Origin: JALHVH01 sp964585685
Lineage (GTDB): Bacteria > Acidobacteriota > Aminicenantia > Aminicenantales > Saccharicenantaceae
Direction: 5' to 3'
Length of the DNA stretch: 64,000 nucleotides
Assembly: GCA_964585685.1 (NCBI GenBank)
Contig: CAZPEP010000052.1
Span: forward strand, 48,474 to 112,473
The position numbers and the translations under genes were made by a program. This document shows, piece by piece, positions 62,972-64,000 of this stretch (position 1 is the stretch's first letter; every line of letters starts with the position of its first letter). The notes below the pieces were generated by a model. That model saw only the letters and a program-made list of their open reading frames with translations. It was not told the origin of the DNA and did no database searches.

Positions 62972-63150
62972 TGATCGCCACGCGAAGGACGGAGGGGATA
63001 TCCTGACGGAAGCCCTCTGGAGGTCCGAGCGGGCACGGTTCCCCGTCCGCAGGACGGGGAGAGCGAGGACCGGAAGGGGAGCGGAATTGACGCGCTGGGG
63101 CAATTCCGCGTCTTCCGGAGGGATGTCCCTGAGTCCTGAGCCGGCGATCC
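62972..63150 (+). repeat. Palindromic element family 1, long form (copy E)
   Basis: A 179-bp element with arms TGATCGCC and GGCGATCC. The internal hairpins are CCCCGTCC-GCA-GGACGGGG (63041-63059) and GCGGAATTG-N11-CAATTCCGC (63081-63109). Compared with copy A, the sixth pair of the second stem is changed on both sides (T-A to A-T). An additional CGGAAG...CTTCCG pairing flanks the insert. It lies 3' of hicA and of the minus-strand TolC gene. Confidence 0.85.
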
Positions 63151-63168
63151 AAAACAGCGAACGCTGAG

Positions 63169-64000
63169 CTACTCGGTGCGGGCGAAGTCCGTGACGCTCA
63201 TGTTCCGGTTCTTGAGGCTCGTGCCCAACGCCCGGTTCAGGTCGGCGAGCGAGACGTTGTAGTCGACGACGGCCTTGAGCTCGGTGCTTCGGGCGGTGGA
63301 GAGGTCCCGTTGGAACTGGAGGACCATGTAATTGGTGCTCAGCCCGACCTTGAGCTTTTCTTCTTCTCCGGCAAGCTTCTGTTCGGCGAGCTCCCTGGCA
63401 ACCTTGTAGGCCTGGACCCTCTTGGAGTTGGTCTCGGCCGCCCTGACGGCGGTCTTGATCTCCAAGAAGACCTGCTGTTCCTTGTTCTTCAGGTCGAGAA
63501 GGGCCTGCTGCATATCGAGCCGGGCCTGAGTGTATGAAGCCCGGGATAGGATGTTGTTGAAGGGGACAGTGAGCGTCAGGCCCACGGACCAGTTGTTGTA
63601 CTTGAAACCCAGCGCGTCCTTCAGGGAATCCTTGGACCCGCCGGGGACGGTCCGGAGAATGATGCCGCTGAGGGGATTGTCGTCGAGGTAAACGATACGC
63701 GTCCCCGACACGCCGGGGCTCCAATAAGAGGCGGTCAGGTTCAGCCCGGGCAGGAGCTGGTTCTTCGCATAGCTCACGTTGAGCTCACGGTTCTTCAGTC
63801 CGATCCGCGCAGCCCTCAGGTCGGGCCTGTTGTCGAGCGCCGTCGCCAGCGCCTCGTCCACGGTGATCGTGTTCTCGAGGACGACCGGCCGGTCCTTCGG
63901 GACGATGGACCCCGTGGCCATGTCCTCGTCCTTGGAGAGGTTGAGGAGCATCTTCATCTCGTCCTCGGCGTTTTTGACCTGGGCCTCGGCCTGCAGGATA
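63169..64000 (-). CDS. TolC-family outer-membrane protein, 5' part cut by window
   Basis: The C-terminal 276 or so residues of an outer-membrane efflux protein. It reads in from the right edge without a start codon. TVDEALATALDNRPDLRAAR begins the second OEP domain. A long helical stretch follows with the coiled segments typical of TolC (TAVRAAETNSKRVQAYKVAR, LVLQFQRDLSTARSTELKAV-type), ending near the stop at 63169. It is a second, separate channel from the CzcC-type one. Partners are beyond the window. Confidence 0.85.
   Translation of the reverse strand, partial: ILQAEAQVKNAEDEMKMLLNLSKDEDMATGSIVPKDRPVVLENTITVDEALATALDNRPDLRAARIGLKNRELNVSYAKNQLLPGLNLTASYWSPGVSGTRIVYLDDNPLSGIILRTVPGGSKDSLKDALGFKYNNWSVGLTLTVPFNNILSRASYTQARLDMQQALLDLKNKEQQVFLEIKTAVRAAETNSKRVQAYKVARELAEQKLAGEEEKLKVGLSTNYMVLQFQRDLSTARSTELKAVVDYNVSLADLNRALGTSLKNRNMSVTDFARTE

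Overview
This is a GC-rich, gene-dense chromosomal window from a Gram-negative, probably anaerobic bacterium. Gram-negative envelope chemistry is shown by a complete Kdo pathway (kdsA, kdsB, kdsC, kdsD), two TolC-type outer-membrane proteins and a tripartite RND metal pump. A 23-haem c-type cytochrome, a membrane-anchored FeS/FAD oxidoreductase, a cytochrome-b-like protein, a polyferredoxin and formate-tetrahydrofolate ligase point to anaerobic or respiratory metabolism. The gene mix and dispersed palindromes resemble Candidatus Aminicenantes or Acidobacteriota relatives. That placement is an inference from gene content, not from a marker-gene search.

Layout. 1-2.6 kb: a GDP-mannose 3,5-epimerase cut by the window edge, a DUF502 protein and CorA. 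2.6-7 kb: the 23-haem cytochrome converging on the FeS/FAD reductase and cytochrome b pair. 7-7.8 kb: a graveyard holding an outer-membrane-protein remnant and a frameshifted VapC-like PIN toxin. 7.8-15.4 kb: a superoxide dismutase with two plausible starts, recA, fhs, radC, acyl-CoA synthetase, ogt and a NYN-LOTUS protein, all on the minus strand. 15.5-18.9 kb: a patatin coupled to an archaeal-type thymidylate-synthase-like protein, a DUF5658 protein behind a sigma-54 promoter, and YhhN. 18.9-25 kb: tex, a POT transporter, a TPR protein and a ferredoxin. 25-31 kb: DUF4412, rlmB, then accA-hisS-aspS. 31-36 kb: a TPR/thioredoxin-like protein, an amino acid permease and a GT39 glycosyltransferase.

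36-52 kb is one long minus-strand block. Read in transcription order it is rpmH-rnpA-yidD-yidC-khpB-mnmE-mnmG-parA-parB-bactofilin-kdsB-pyrG-kdsA-kdsD-kdsC-manB-manC. It joins the classic origin-proximal cluster, with a parS site at the mnmG/parA junction, to Kdo and GDP-mannose synthesis. Many junctions overlap by 1-44 bases. The divergent side carries a CarD-type regulator, a CNNM/CorC transporter and smpB. 54-56.5 kb holds pdxA, an Hfq-like gene and an SGNH hydrolase. 56.5-62.4 kb is a heavy-metal RND efflux operon (small membrane protein, TolC, adaptor, pump). It is followed by hicB with a frameshifted hicA, and by the start of a second TolC-type gene on the minus strand.

The most unusual material is non-coding. 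Five copies of a palindromic element occur in a short form of about 53 bp and a long form of about 178 bp; the long form has a compensated base change in an internal stem. All five sit just 3' of gene ends, four of them between convergent genes. A second hairpin family (GGGACACAATACC arms) sits beside the first at two loci. A third family is C/G-rich tandem hairpins. Several genes have a -10 box only 8-9 bases before the start codon, which suggests leaderless transcription.
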